Positions 1 to 8,068 of a stretch of 62,303 bases of DNA are shown piece after piece; position 1 is the stretch's first letter, and every line of letters begins with the position of its first letter. The DNA is from Arcanobacterium urinimassiliense (GTDB lineage: Bacteria > Actinomycetota > Actinomycetes > Actinomycetales > Actinomycetaceae): assembly GCF_900119495.1 (NCBI RefSeq), contig NZ_LT632435.1, forward strand, positions 1,616,996-1,679,298. Reading direction: 5' to 3'. Below the pieces are notes generated by a model. The model did no database searches. It was given only the letters and a program-made list of their open reading frames with translations, and was not told the origin of the DNA. Both the position numbers and the translations under genes were made by a program.

Positions 1-40
1 CCGCCCGCCTGTTCTATTAATTCGCGTTATTTAGAGTATT

Positions 41-3000
41 TTACAATCCGCGTTTCCGCCGATAGAGCAGATAGCTACCCGCTCCGGTAATAGCACACAG
101 CATAGCGAAAACTCCTGCTAGAGAAGTACCGGTCTGCGGAAGTCCCGGCCGCTTTGGATCTCCCCCCGGAGGTGGCGTATTGGGCTGCGGCATATTAGGA
201 ATATACAGCACCGCTCCGTCGTACTGCTGCGTATCATCTTTAGGAAGCGCGTAGAAGGAGAAAGTCAGAGGTTTCTCCAGCAATTTATACCCTTGCGGAG
301 CTTTAACTTCCCGCAATTCGTAAATATATTCGTGCTTATCATCGCTCGTAAGGAAGGTCCAGCCGAGTTTCCCGTCATCTCCCTTAATCTTAACTTCTCC
401 GTCTTTCCCAGTACTGAAAACTAACGGAGCAGCTTCTTTTTGATCTGGAGTGAGCTTCCCTACCACCGGCTCTGCTTTGCCATCCTTAATCTGGTAAAGA
501 GCAAATTCGGCGCCGGCCAGATTCGTACGCAGATCTCGCACATCGTGCTTGTGCAAGGTAATTCCCGGATTCGGCGCATATCCACCGAAGGATAAACGCA
601 GAGCTACCGTACCGGTAGTATGCGCCTCTTCGCTTCCTACCGTCACTTTATTGCTGTAATTTACTACTTTTTCTCCAATAACCTTTGCCTTATAAGTGAT
701 TACCACTTTCTGCTTATTAGGAATCTGCATCCGCAGCACCCCGCCCTGATAAACCGGGCGGTACTGATAATCCGCGGGAGTCATTTGCAGAGATTCCGGT
801 TGCAGACGCAAATTAACCATCTCATCTTGGAAAGCTAAACTATCAGCCCCATTGGCAATATCCAGGCCACCCGGATTTACCGTGACTTGGAAAGTAGCAG
901 TATAGCCATTACTACCAGAAGGCTTCTCCGTGATTTCCTTAGTCAGAGGCTTATACGCATATTCTCCGGTAGTTTCCTGCGTATTTACCGGACCCCAGAG
1001 AGCTTTATTCTTTACCTGCAGGCCGTCTTTATTCTTATTAATGGCATTTAAAGCTGCCCGATCCTTCGGAATTAGCGCATAGTTCAGATAATACGTCGAG
1101 TGCATTTCCCCATCTGAGTAGCGCGGTAAATCTTTCTTAGCTACCTCAAAGAGAATTTCACCCGCTTTTTCAGTTACTTTAACTTTCGCTACTCCCGATA
1201 TATTCGGCTGCGGATCTTTCGCTAGTTTTAACTTATCCGCCACGAATTTATCAGTAATCTGGAAAGTATCGCCCTCGTATTTATCAAGACCTTCGAGCTG
1301 TAGATGGTAATTAAATACCGGATAATCCACCCCGTCAATTTCTTTCGTCGTAATACCCGTGAAGCTCTTACGGAGCCCCTCTAAATCCGGCGTGGCGACT
1401 GCCGAAGCGTTCCGCACAACTCCATTAGCAGTAGCTTTTACTTGGTTAGTGTGCCGATACAGGCTAGATTCTCCAGCTCGGTATGCTGCTATCCAAGCCT
1501 GATCATTATCGGTGGTGAAAGTGACTTCTACTTTCCGCTCGGCTTTCTTACCATCTTTATCAAGACGTGGATTCCCATTTTCATCCAATAACGGATTCAA
1601 ACCCGGATGCTGCTTTGCTTTATCTTTATAGAAGGTGAGGGAGAATCCGCGCTCGGGATGCTCTGCGTTGCGCACAAAAGCATAACTTTCCTCTCCAATC
1701 AGACCTTTTACCTCAATCTGCGCATTTTCCGGCAAAGTATCTTGGAACCGTTTATCTCCCAGTGTCAGAGCTGGCAGCACATCTTCCAGCACCAAAGAAT
1801 CGTAGCCTTGCGGTACGACATTCACAATCACTTGCCAAGAAACTTTATCTTTAGATTGCGTGAGCATCTTCTTTTCTACATTAAAAAGATGCGGCGGGCG
1901 TAAAGGATCTGAAGAGGAAGTTACTTCTTCCGGAGGGGTCTGCGGATTGCCGTCATCACTAGTAGCTTTGTTTTGTACCGTGGTAGGAGCAATTTTCTTA
2001 CTCACATCTACCCGCGTGGTGTAGGTAATTTCGTAGCTGGAATATTCCGGATCATCTGCTGGTAATTTATAAGACCATTCTGAATCCGTAGCTTTCGCTA
2101 GCTCTGCCCACGGAATAAGTTTCTCCGTCTTAGTGGATTTCCCTTCCGCATCGGGCTTAGTAGTGTTAACTACTTTTATCCCTTCCCCGGAGTACTTCAC
2201 AATATCGCGAATCTCTTCCGGCACGATATCACTAATGGTATATCCGGTAAGTTTCAGCTTATGGTACTCATTTACTTGTAGTACCCAAGATTGCTCATAA
2301 ATCCCCGAAGCAGTAGCTGTTTCCTTTGCTCCCTGCGCTTTCTTAGTAATAGTGCCTATCTTTAATTGATTCTTAAGATTATTCTCGGTTTCTTTCGGAT
2401 TAGGCAGCTGATCGGTACTTATTTTTACCTTATTAGTGGTTTGCTCTAAAGTGCCGCCCTCAGCTGGATCAATCTTGCTGTAATCTACCGTGGCAAAATA
2501 AGTAATAGTTACTTCTTCTTTGTGTACCATTTTCGGAATTACCAGCTTAAAACCATTATCGGTATATTCTGGCTTCCCCGGCTTCGGAGCATGCTTATTA
2601 GTGGATTTTACCTGCAGATTCTTCGGATTGGTATCGAGCTTAAGCGCACTATTCTCTTTTCCAGTAATCTGGTCGGTAATTTCAATATTTTCATTGGTGT
2701 CAATAGATTTGACCTTAATCGTGTAGAACACCTTACCGGCCGAGAAATCATGCCGAGCTGTCTTCGTAATACTTATATCCGGATCATCAGATACCCGCAC
2801 CTGCAAATTTATTCCCGCAGCCAAGGGAATTATATCTGTAGGAGGCGTAAATTTTACATCAAAAGTAGCGAAGAATTCGGCCTGCTGGGAGGCTTCTAAA
2901 GCATCGTCCTTCGCCAATTGTACGTGCAGCACATTATCTTTTATTTCGTAAGTATTATTTTCGACTTCCCCTTCTGAGGTCTGAATAGTGAATTTACCTT

Positions 3001-3514
3001 TCTGATGTGGGAAAGCCTGCAACCCCGCGGGGAGTTTATAAGTCAAATCTTTTCCACTCGGAATTTGCCCGCCCGGCACTCCCGGCTTTTCCCGGAATTT
3101 TAACCGCAACTGGTAGGGAGTATCGGAGTGTACCGTAAATTTTCCATCTTCTCCGGCAGTTAGTTCTTGCCCACCATAAGAAATCCGCACCTCATCAGTG
3201 AGGAAATTTATAAGCTGAGTATTATCTAGCGGCTGCGGATCGCCACTACCCGGCTCGCCAGTGCCAGGCTCTGCTGCCCCACCCGGCGTATTTTCTGGAG
3301 TATTTGCTTTGCCATTCTCGCCGGCAACATCATCTCCTGCCCCCGCGGGCTGATTTTCCTCGGGGGAAGTAGCAGGAGTTAATTCATCTGCATAACTAAT
3401 TGCCGCCTGCGTGCCTAGACCCAAGAGAAGCAATAAAGCTAAAAGCGCCGGCAAAATCTGGAAAAGCCAGTTTTTTCGCATCTTTGCGTGCGGAGAAGCG
3501 GGAATAATAGGCAT
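41..3514 (-). CDS. Large LPXTG-anchored multidomain surface adhesin
   Basis: An exported, sortase-anchored surface protein of 1157 aa, probably a fimbrial-type adhesin. It has an N-terminal signal peptide with a Leu-rich core (about residues 14-43) and a Pro/Gly/Glu/Thr-rich stalk (about 45-95). A series of beta-sandwich repeats follows, each closing with an N-K-V/A-like strand as in DUF11/isopeptide domains (for example TNKVKIS, QNKATS, KNKALW, SNKVTV). A Cna-B/SpaA-type domain (about 1005-1110) carries the E-box motif ELREVKAPQGY. The C-terminus has LPQTG at 1125-1129, a hydrophobic helix and a basic tail. I kept the upstream ATG because AGAGAG lies about 8 nt before it; the internal Met at residue 12 has no good ribosome site. 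It is divergent from the next surface protein. No sortase or pilin partner is visible here, so a stand-alone MSCRAMM-like adhesin is as likely as a pilus subunit. The ligand is unknown. Confidence 0.85.
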   Translation of the reverse strand: MPIIPASPHAKMRKNWLFQILPALLALLLLLGLGTQAAISYADELTPATSPEENQPAGAGDDVAGENGKANTPENTPGGAAEPGTGEPGSGDPQPLDNTQLINFLTDEVRISYGGQELTAGEDGKFTVHSDTPYQLRLKFREKPGVPGGQIPSGKDLTYKLPAGLQAFPHQKGKFTIQTSEGEVENNTYEIKDNVLHVQLAKDDALEASQQAEFFATFDVKFTPPTDIIPLAAGINLQVRVSDDPDISITKTARHDFSAGKVFYTIKVKSIDTNENIEITDQITGKENSALKLDTNPKNLQVKSTNKHAPKPGKPEYTDNGFKLVIPKMVHKEEVTITYFATVDYSKIDPAEGGTLEQTTNKVKISTDQLPNPKETENNLKNQLKIGTITKKAQGAKETATASGIYEQSWVLQVNEYHKLKLTGYTISDIVPEEIRDIVKYSGEGIKVVNTTKPDAEGKSTKTEKLIPWAELAKATDSEWSYKLPADDPEYSSYEITYTTRVDVSKKIAPTTVQNKATSDDGNPQTPPEEVTSSSDPLRPPHLFNVEKKMLTQSKDKVSWQVIVNVVPQGYDSLVLEDVLPALTLGDKRFQDTLPENAQIEVKGLIGEESYAFVRNAEHPERGFSLTFYKDKAKQHPGLNPLLDENGNPRLDKDGKKAERKVEVTFTTDNDQAWIAAYRAGESSLYRHTNQVKATANGVVRNASAVATPDLEGLRKSFTGITTKEIDGVDYPVFNYHLQLEGLDKYEGDTFQITDKFVADKLKLAKDPQPNISGVAKVKVTEKAGEILFEVAKKDLPRYSDGEMHSTYYLNYALIPKDRAALNAINKNKDGLQVKNKALWGPVNTQETTGEYAYKPLTKEITEKPSGSNGYTATFQVTVNPGGLDIANGADSLAFQDEMVNLRLQPESLQMTPADYQYRPVYQGGVLRMQIPNKQKVVITYKAKVIGEKVVNYSNKVTVGSEEAHTTGTVALRLSFGGYAPNPGITLHKHDVRDLRTNLAGAEFALYQIKDGKAEPVVGKLTPDQKEAAPLVFSTGKDGEVKIKGDDGKLGWTFLTSDDKHEYIYELREVKAPQGYKLLEKPLTFSFYALPKDDTQQYDGAVLYIPNMPQPNTPPPGGDPKRPGLPQTGTSLAGVFAMLCAITGAGSYLLYRRKRGL

Positions 3515-3766
3515 AGTATTTCTCTCTACGATAGTTAAAATTCAGTTTGCACTAGCACCTGCGCAAATCCGATGTATATACATACTTGAGGATATTCTAC
3601 CGGATTCTTGCGACCATTATAAGCCATTGTATTAATTGCTTAAATTGGTAAATCCGCTTAAATACAAGAAAATTACTTAGGAATCTCGGTAGCAGAAGTG
3701 CAAATCATAGTTCTTTTCTTCTCTGAAGGCCCTTCTTCTTTTATAAAAATTAGGTAATATATTTTT

Positions 3767-5938
3767 ATGCTATCTAGAACACGTAACAGCGCAGTTATTT
3801 TTGCCGCTCTACTAGCCGTTTTTTCTTTTATATTTACTACATTTTCTGCACCTACAGCTCGTGCAGATAGTGACGACAAGTACTTGACCATATCTTTACT
3901 TGGTGATTCCTATACTGCCGGTAATGGTGCCGGAGCCTACTACGGGCCTACTCTTTCCTATCGCAGTGCGCGCAGCTGGGGTCACCTCTATTCTGATTGG
4001 TTGAACGAGCAAAATATTCGCACTACGCTACATAATTTTTCTTTCAGCGGAGCAATCACGAAAGACGTATTAGGCTCGCAGATTAAAGAAATGCCCGCAG
4101 ATACCGACTTGGTTATGCTCACCATTGGCGGTAACGACGTCTACTTTGCCGAAATAGTCGTGAACTGCTTCGTACCCGGAAAATCTGGCTATGCCAGCTG
4201 TAAAGGTTCGGTAGAGAAGGCCGAGAAGAAAGTAAGTGAAACTTTCGAAAAAACGGAAGAAATTTTCCGGCAACTCGACGCAAAACTCTCCGATAATGCA
4301 CAGGTGGCCTTAGTTGGATATCCGCTCTTATCGATGGATATGCCCTATATTTGGGAAAGCGGTGGCTGGTTCTTCGGTGGCGGCGATAAGTACGACGCCT
4401 CCCGGGCTGTGCGCGAACTAGGTAAATCTGCCGGTGATCTCCAGAAGCAACTGGTAGATAAATGGAATGCAGATCCTAATAATCATTTACACGTAACCTA
4501 CATTCCCACTGAAGCCAATTTCCAAGGTCACGAGCCTGATCCACGTCTAGATAAATATAATCCGAAGCGCTGGATTAATGAGATTTTGGAAACTGAAGGT
4601 CGCGAAGGGGAAGACGGCACCGTCACCGCTACGACCACGGTTGATTTAGGAAACTACTATCATCCGAATATCACTGGGCATGAAAAAATCGCCCAGATAG
4701 TGATCGAAAAACTGGGTATACCGCAGAACACTCATTCGGAACCTCCAGCTCAGAAGTTGCCAACGGACGTGGTATTCTTGCTCGATAACAGCACCGAGAT
4801 GGAGAAGTACCTTCCGGATATCAAGAAGCATCTAGCGCGTATTACCGCAGATAGTGATGCAGAAGCAGCCAAGAATGGGGTAACTGCTCGCTATGCTCTT
4901 ACTACCTTTAATGACGGCAGTGCTACTCAACCTAATGAGCAAGGAGCAGATAGAGCTGCTCCGCAGCCTCAAATCACCGCTAGTGATTTCATGGATCGCG
5001 CCGCTCTGCTAGAAAATATGGAGAAAGTACAGCTAAGCGGTAAATCCAGCACCGATGCGCTTTTCAAGGCCATTGAAGACGCCGCCGGAAGCGGTAAGTG
5101 GCGATCCGGCAGCTACCGGCAAATTGTACTGCTGGGAAATGTAACTGCTGCCGATTATGAAGATTCCCAAGATAATAACGATGCTCGCTACAAGCTCACC
5201 GCAAAACTGCGGAAGGGGAATATCAATATGATGGCAGGCATAGCAGCCGAAAAGAATGTCAATCCGGTGATTGACAAGTTGGTGCGCAATACCGGTGGCC
5301 GTTTCGCAGCCTTAGAAGATATTCGCAGCCTGATACTCGACCCGCCGACGGCGCAAATTTCGAAACTGGGAGTGCTGAAAGTAAATGAGGCAACTGTTTT
5401 CGATGCGGGCGGTTCCACCTCTCCAAATGGAGATATCGTCAAGTATGAATGGGATTTCAATAATGACGGTGTATTCGATGCGGTAAGTACCGATAGCCCG
5501 CAGGCTACCTACACCTATGCAGCTGAGTATAAGGGGCCGATTACTTTGCAGGTCACTGATGCCGAAGGTAAGCAAGCTACAGCTACGATGGACGTCACCG
5601 TAACTAAAGACGGCGATTTAATCCCCGATGACCAGGATAATTGCCCGAACCACGCCAATCCAGATCAGCAGGATAGCGATGGAGATGGAATCGGCGATAT
5701 TTGCGACCCCACTCCGAATGGAGAACCGGCCAAGCCTGATAATCCGGCGAAACCTGATAACCCGGCAAAGCCCCAACAGCCCGCCAACCCAGCTCCTGCA
5801 GAGGGAATGGCAAATATGGCTCCGGCTACGCCCCGCCCCCTGCCTCGCACTGGCTACGCAGCTTTACCGATGATTGGAGCTGCTCTGCTAATCGGATTAG
5901 GCGGAGTAGGCACTCGGCGTTTACGGAAAAATAGCTAA
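3767..5938 (+). CDS. LPXTG-anchored SGNH esterase with vWA, PKD and thrombospondin-3 regions
   Basis: A secreted wall-anchored protein of 723 aa with an unusual domain order. The signal peptide ends near residue 33 (ARA|D). An SGNH/GDSL hydrolase domain covers about 39-318; block I is GDSYTAGNG with Ser48 as the likely nucleophile, and block V has YYHPN and TGH for the catalytic His. A von Willebrand A-like domain follows (about 328-515, starting VVFLLDNSTE). Its metal site is degenerate, since the second Ser of D-x-S-x-S is Glu. Next come a PKD-like domain (about 525-615; YEWDFNNDG), a Ca-binding thrombospondin type-3 run (DQDNC, DSDGDGIGD), Pro/Asn/Ala repeats (KPDNPAKPDNPAKP), and LPRTG at 692-696 with helix and basic tail. 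The expected activity is hydrolysis of surface or host acyl esters; the substrate is unknown. Cysteines in the esterase part may form disulfides. Confidence 0.85.
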   Translation: MLSRTRNSAVIFAALLAVFSFIFTTFSAPTARADSDDKYLTISLLGDSYTAGNGAGAYYGPTLSYRSARSWGHLYSDWLNEQNIRTTLHNFSFSGAITKDVLGSQIKEMPADTDLVMLTIGGNDVYFAEIVVNCFVPGKSGYASCKGSVEKAEKKVSETFEKTEEIFRQLDAKLSDNAQVALVGYPLLSMDMPYIWESGGWFFGGGDKYDASRAVRELGKSAGDLQKQLVDKWNADPNNHLHVTYIPTEANFQGHEPDPRLDKYNPKRWINEILETEGREGEDGTVTATTTVDLGNYYHPNITGHEKIAQIVIEKLGIPQNTHSEPPAQKLPTDVVFLLDNSTEMEKYLPDIKKHLARITADSDAEAAKNGVTARYALTTFNDGSATQPNEQGADRAAPQPQITASDFMDRAALLENMEKVQLSGKSSTDALFKAIEDAAGSGKWRSGSYRQIVLLGNVTAADYEDSQDNNDARYKLTAKLRKGNINMMAGIAAEKNVNPVIDKLVRNTGGRFAALEDIRSLILDPPTAQISKLGVLKVNEATVFDAGGSTSPNGDIVKYEWDFNNDGVFDAVSTDSPQATYTYAAEYKGPITLQVTDAEGKQATATMDVTVTKDGDLIPDDQDNCPNHANPDQQDSDGDGIGDICDPTPNGEPAKPDNPAKPDNPAKPQQPANPAPAEGMANMAPATPRPLPRTGYAALPMIGAALLIGLGGVGTRRLRKNS

Positions 5939-5962
5939 GCTAATTAAATAAACACACACCAA

Positions 5963-5993
5963 GAGCACCCGCCTGAATTGCAGGCGGGTGCTC
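5963..5993 (+). terminator. Rho-independent terminator
   Basis: A perfect 13-bp stem (GAGCACCCGCCTG with its complement) closes a 5-nt loop and is followed by a T-rich stretch. It lies 24 nt after the SGNH/vWA gene stop and separates it from the BCCT transporter. Confidence 0.85.
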
Positions 5994-6111
5994 CTTTATC
6001 TTATTTAAGATCTATTCAATTCTCTATAATTCGCTAAATTAAGCGGAAAAACGTGCCTCGCTAAAAAATTTCAAATTGCCCACAGTTAGGAAATTTTAGA
6101 GAATAGAAGAT

Positions 6112-7965
6112 ATGCAGAAAAATTCCGAGACTAATTCTGAAGATTTAAGCACTTTTCCAGCTGGAGAAACGGCAGAAAATCCCGCATCAGAACGGCGCAG
6201 TGCCCCTTTAGATCCCCAATCGAGCGCCACCTCTGAACTAGCCGCCTTGCTTTCTGTAGAGCAAGAGATAAATGCAGCCGATATTAAAGAAAAAGAAATT
6301 AAGCTCAGCTCTGAAGCTGGCACGGCGCAAACTCATTGGTCGGTAGTGCTACCGGCACTTGCCGCAATCATCGCCGTAATTATTTGGGGGCTAGGCTTCC
6401 CACAGCATTTTTCCGATTTCGCCGGCAGCACTTTTACCTGGATTTTAGATAATGTGGGATGGGCTTTTATTCTTTTCTCTACCGTCTTCGTAATTTTTAT
6501 TTTCACGATAGCCTTTAGCAAATTCGGTTCCATTCGCCTCGGAGCCGCCGATGAACAGCCAGAATTCACCACTAAATCTTGGATAGCGATGATGTTTGCG
6601 GCGGGCATGGGAATCGGAATGATGTTTTTCGGAGCCGCCGAACCACTGGCTTTTTATAGAGACGGCATACCCATGCATGGCGCCAAAGAAGTCGGTACGG
6701 CGATGGCGCAAACTATCTTCCACTGGGGTTTACACCCGTGGGCTATCTATGCAGTACTAGCTTTGGCGATTGCCTACTCGACTTATCGAGTAGGACGGCG
6801 CCAACTTATTTCTGCCGCTTTCACTCCGCTCATTGGCGAGAAACACGCGAACGGGCGAGTAGGAAGATTCATCGATTCGCTTTCTATTTTCGTCACCGTA
6901 TTCGGCACTGCCAGCTCCCTCGGAGTGGGTACCCTGCAGATTAGAGCTGGATTAGAAGCCTCTGGCTTAGTAAAAAATCCCGGTACTGCGCTAATAGTTG
7001 GAGTAGTTTCGGTGCTAACTTTAGCTTTCCTTCTTTCGGCGATGTCGGGAGTGGGCAAAGGAGTACGAATACTTTCAAACGCCAATATGGTTTTGGCGAG
7101 CGCCCTCGCAATAATAGTTTTTGTATTGGGGCCTACCGTAGCGCAGCTCAATATGATTCCCAATACGCTGGGTAACTATATTCAAAACTTTTTCGAAATG
7201 GCTTCTCGCACCGGCACTTCTGCAGACGGTTCAGCCGGAGAATGGCTCTCCAGCTGGACGCTTTTCTACTGGGTATGGTGGATGTCTTGGTCGCCTTTCG
7301 TAGGCATGTTTTTGGCACGGATCTCGCGGGGGCGTTCCGTACGCGAATTCTGCCTCGGCGTGCTGCTAGTGCCTACCGGGGTCTCTGTTATCTGGTTCAG
7401 TATTTTCGGAGGAACTGCTATCTGGATGGAACAGCACGGCAAATCCATCTATGGTTCCGGAATGGCCGAAGAGCAGCTCTTCAATTTACTGCATAATTTG
7501 CCCGGCGGCTACGTTTGGGGGATTATCGCCCTGATTTTGCTGGCCACTTTCTTTATAACTTCCGCTGATTCCGCTTCTACCGTAATGGGATCTATCTCCC
7601 AAGGTGGCCGCACAAATGCTACTCCGGCAGTAAGTGGTTTATGGGGAGTGATGACGGCACTTATTGGTTTAACGATGCTAATTTCCGGCGGAAATGCCGC
7701 TCTCAGCAATATTCAAAACGTCACTATTGTAGTCGCTTCGCCTTTCTTGCTGATTCTTATCGGATTGATGTTTGCCATTGTGAAAGATATGCGTAACGAC
7801 GTAATCTATCTCGATTCTCGCGAGCAAGAAAAATTTGCTCGGCAACTTGCTATTGAACGGCGACATTTGCGCGAACAAGCCGAACGCGCAGCTAAGCAAG
7901 CCAAACGAAAGGGTATAAAACGCATCCATCTACCCCGTGCACAGCGTATCCGGAAAGAAAAGTAA
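6112..7965 (+). CDS. BCCT-family osmolyte transporter (BetP-like)
   Basis: A membrane symporter of the betaine/choline/carnitine family, 617 aa with about 12 membrane helices. The family signature is clear: a glycine stretch [10 protein letters not shown] near residues 165-174, typical of Na+-coupled members, and the Trp-rich segment [14 protein letters not shown] near 387-400 that builds the substrate site. The N-terminal tail of about 75 residues is acidic (many Glu/Asp). The C-terminal tail of about 55 residues is strongly basic and helical ([19 protein letters not shown]). This is the layout of Corynebacterium glutamicum BetP, where the tails sense osmotic stress. The likely job is uptake of glycine betaine or a related solute; the exact substrate cannot be read from sequence. 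It stands alone behind a terminator. The ribosome site is weak (AGAATAGAAG). Confidence 0.9.
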   Translation: MQKNSETNSEDLSTFPAGETAENPASERRSAPLDPQSSATSELAALLSVEQEINAADIKEKEIKLSSEAGTAQTHWSVVLPALAAIIAVIIWGLGFPQHFSDFAGSTFTWILDNVGWAFILFSTVFVIFIFTIAFSKFGSIRLGAADEQPEFTTKSWIAMMFAAGMGIGMMFFGAAEPLAFYRDGIPMHGAKEVGTAMAQTIFHWGLHPWAIYAVLALAIAYSTYRVGRRQLISAAFTPLIGEKHANGRVGRFIDSLSIFVTVFGTASSLGVGTLQIRAGLEASGLVKNPGTALIVGVVSVLTLAFLLSAMSGVGKGVRILSNANMVLASALAIIVFVLGPTVAQLNMIPNTLGNYIQNFFEMASRTGTSADGSAGEWLSSWTLFYWVWWMSWSPFVGMFLARISRGRSVREFCLGVLLVPTGVSVIWFSIFGGTAIWMEQHGKSIYGSGMAEEQLFNLLHNLPGGYVWGIIALILLATFFITSADSASTVMGSISQGGRTNATPAVSGLWGVMTALIGLTMLISGGNAALSNIQNVTIVVASPFLLILIGLMFAIVKDMRNDVIYLDSREQEKFARQLAIERRHLREQAERAAKQAKRKGIKRIHLPRAQRIRKEK

Positions 7966-8068
7966 TTCCAGCAATTTGAATAACTCCCAAAAGCAAGGCT
8001 AAGTATTCTCGCAGTGCGGCTATTCTCGGCGCTGGCTACTCTCGTGGCGCGTTACTCTGCACCACTTG

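Noticed and set aside
6783-7163. Minus-strand frame inside the BCCT gene
   Set aside because: It runs antisense to a conserved transporter and has no independent signals.
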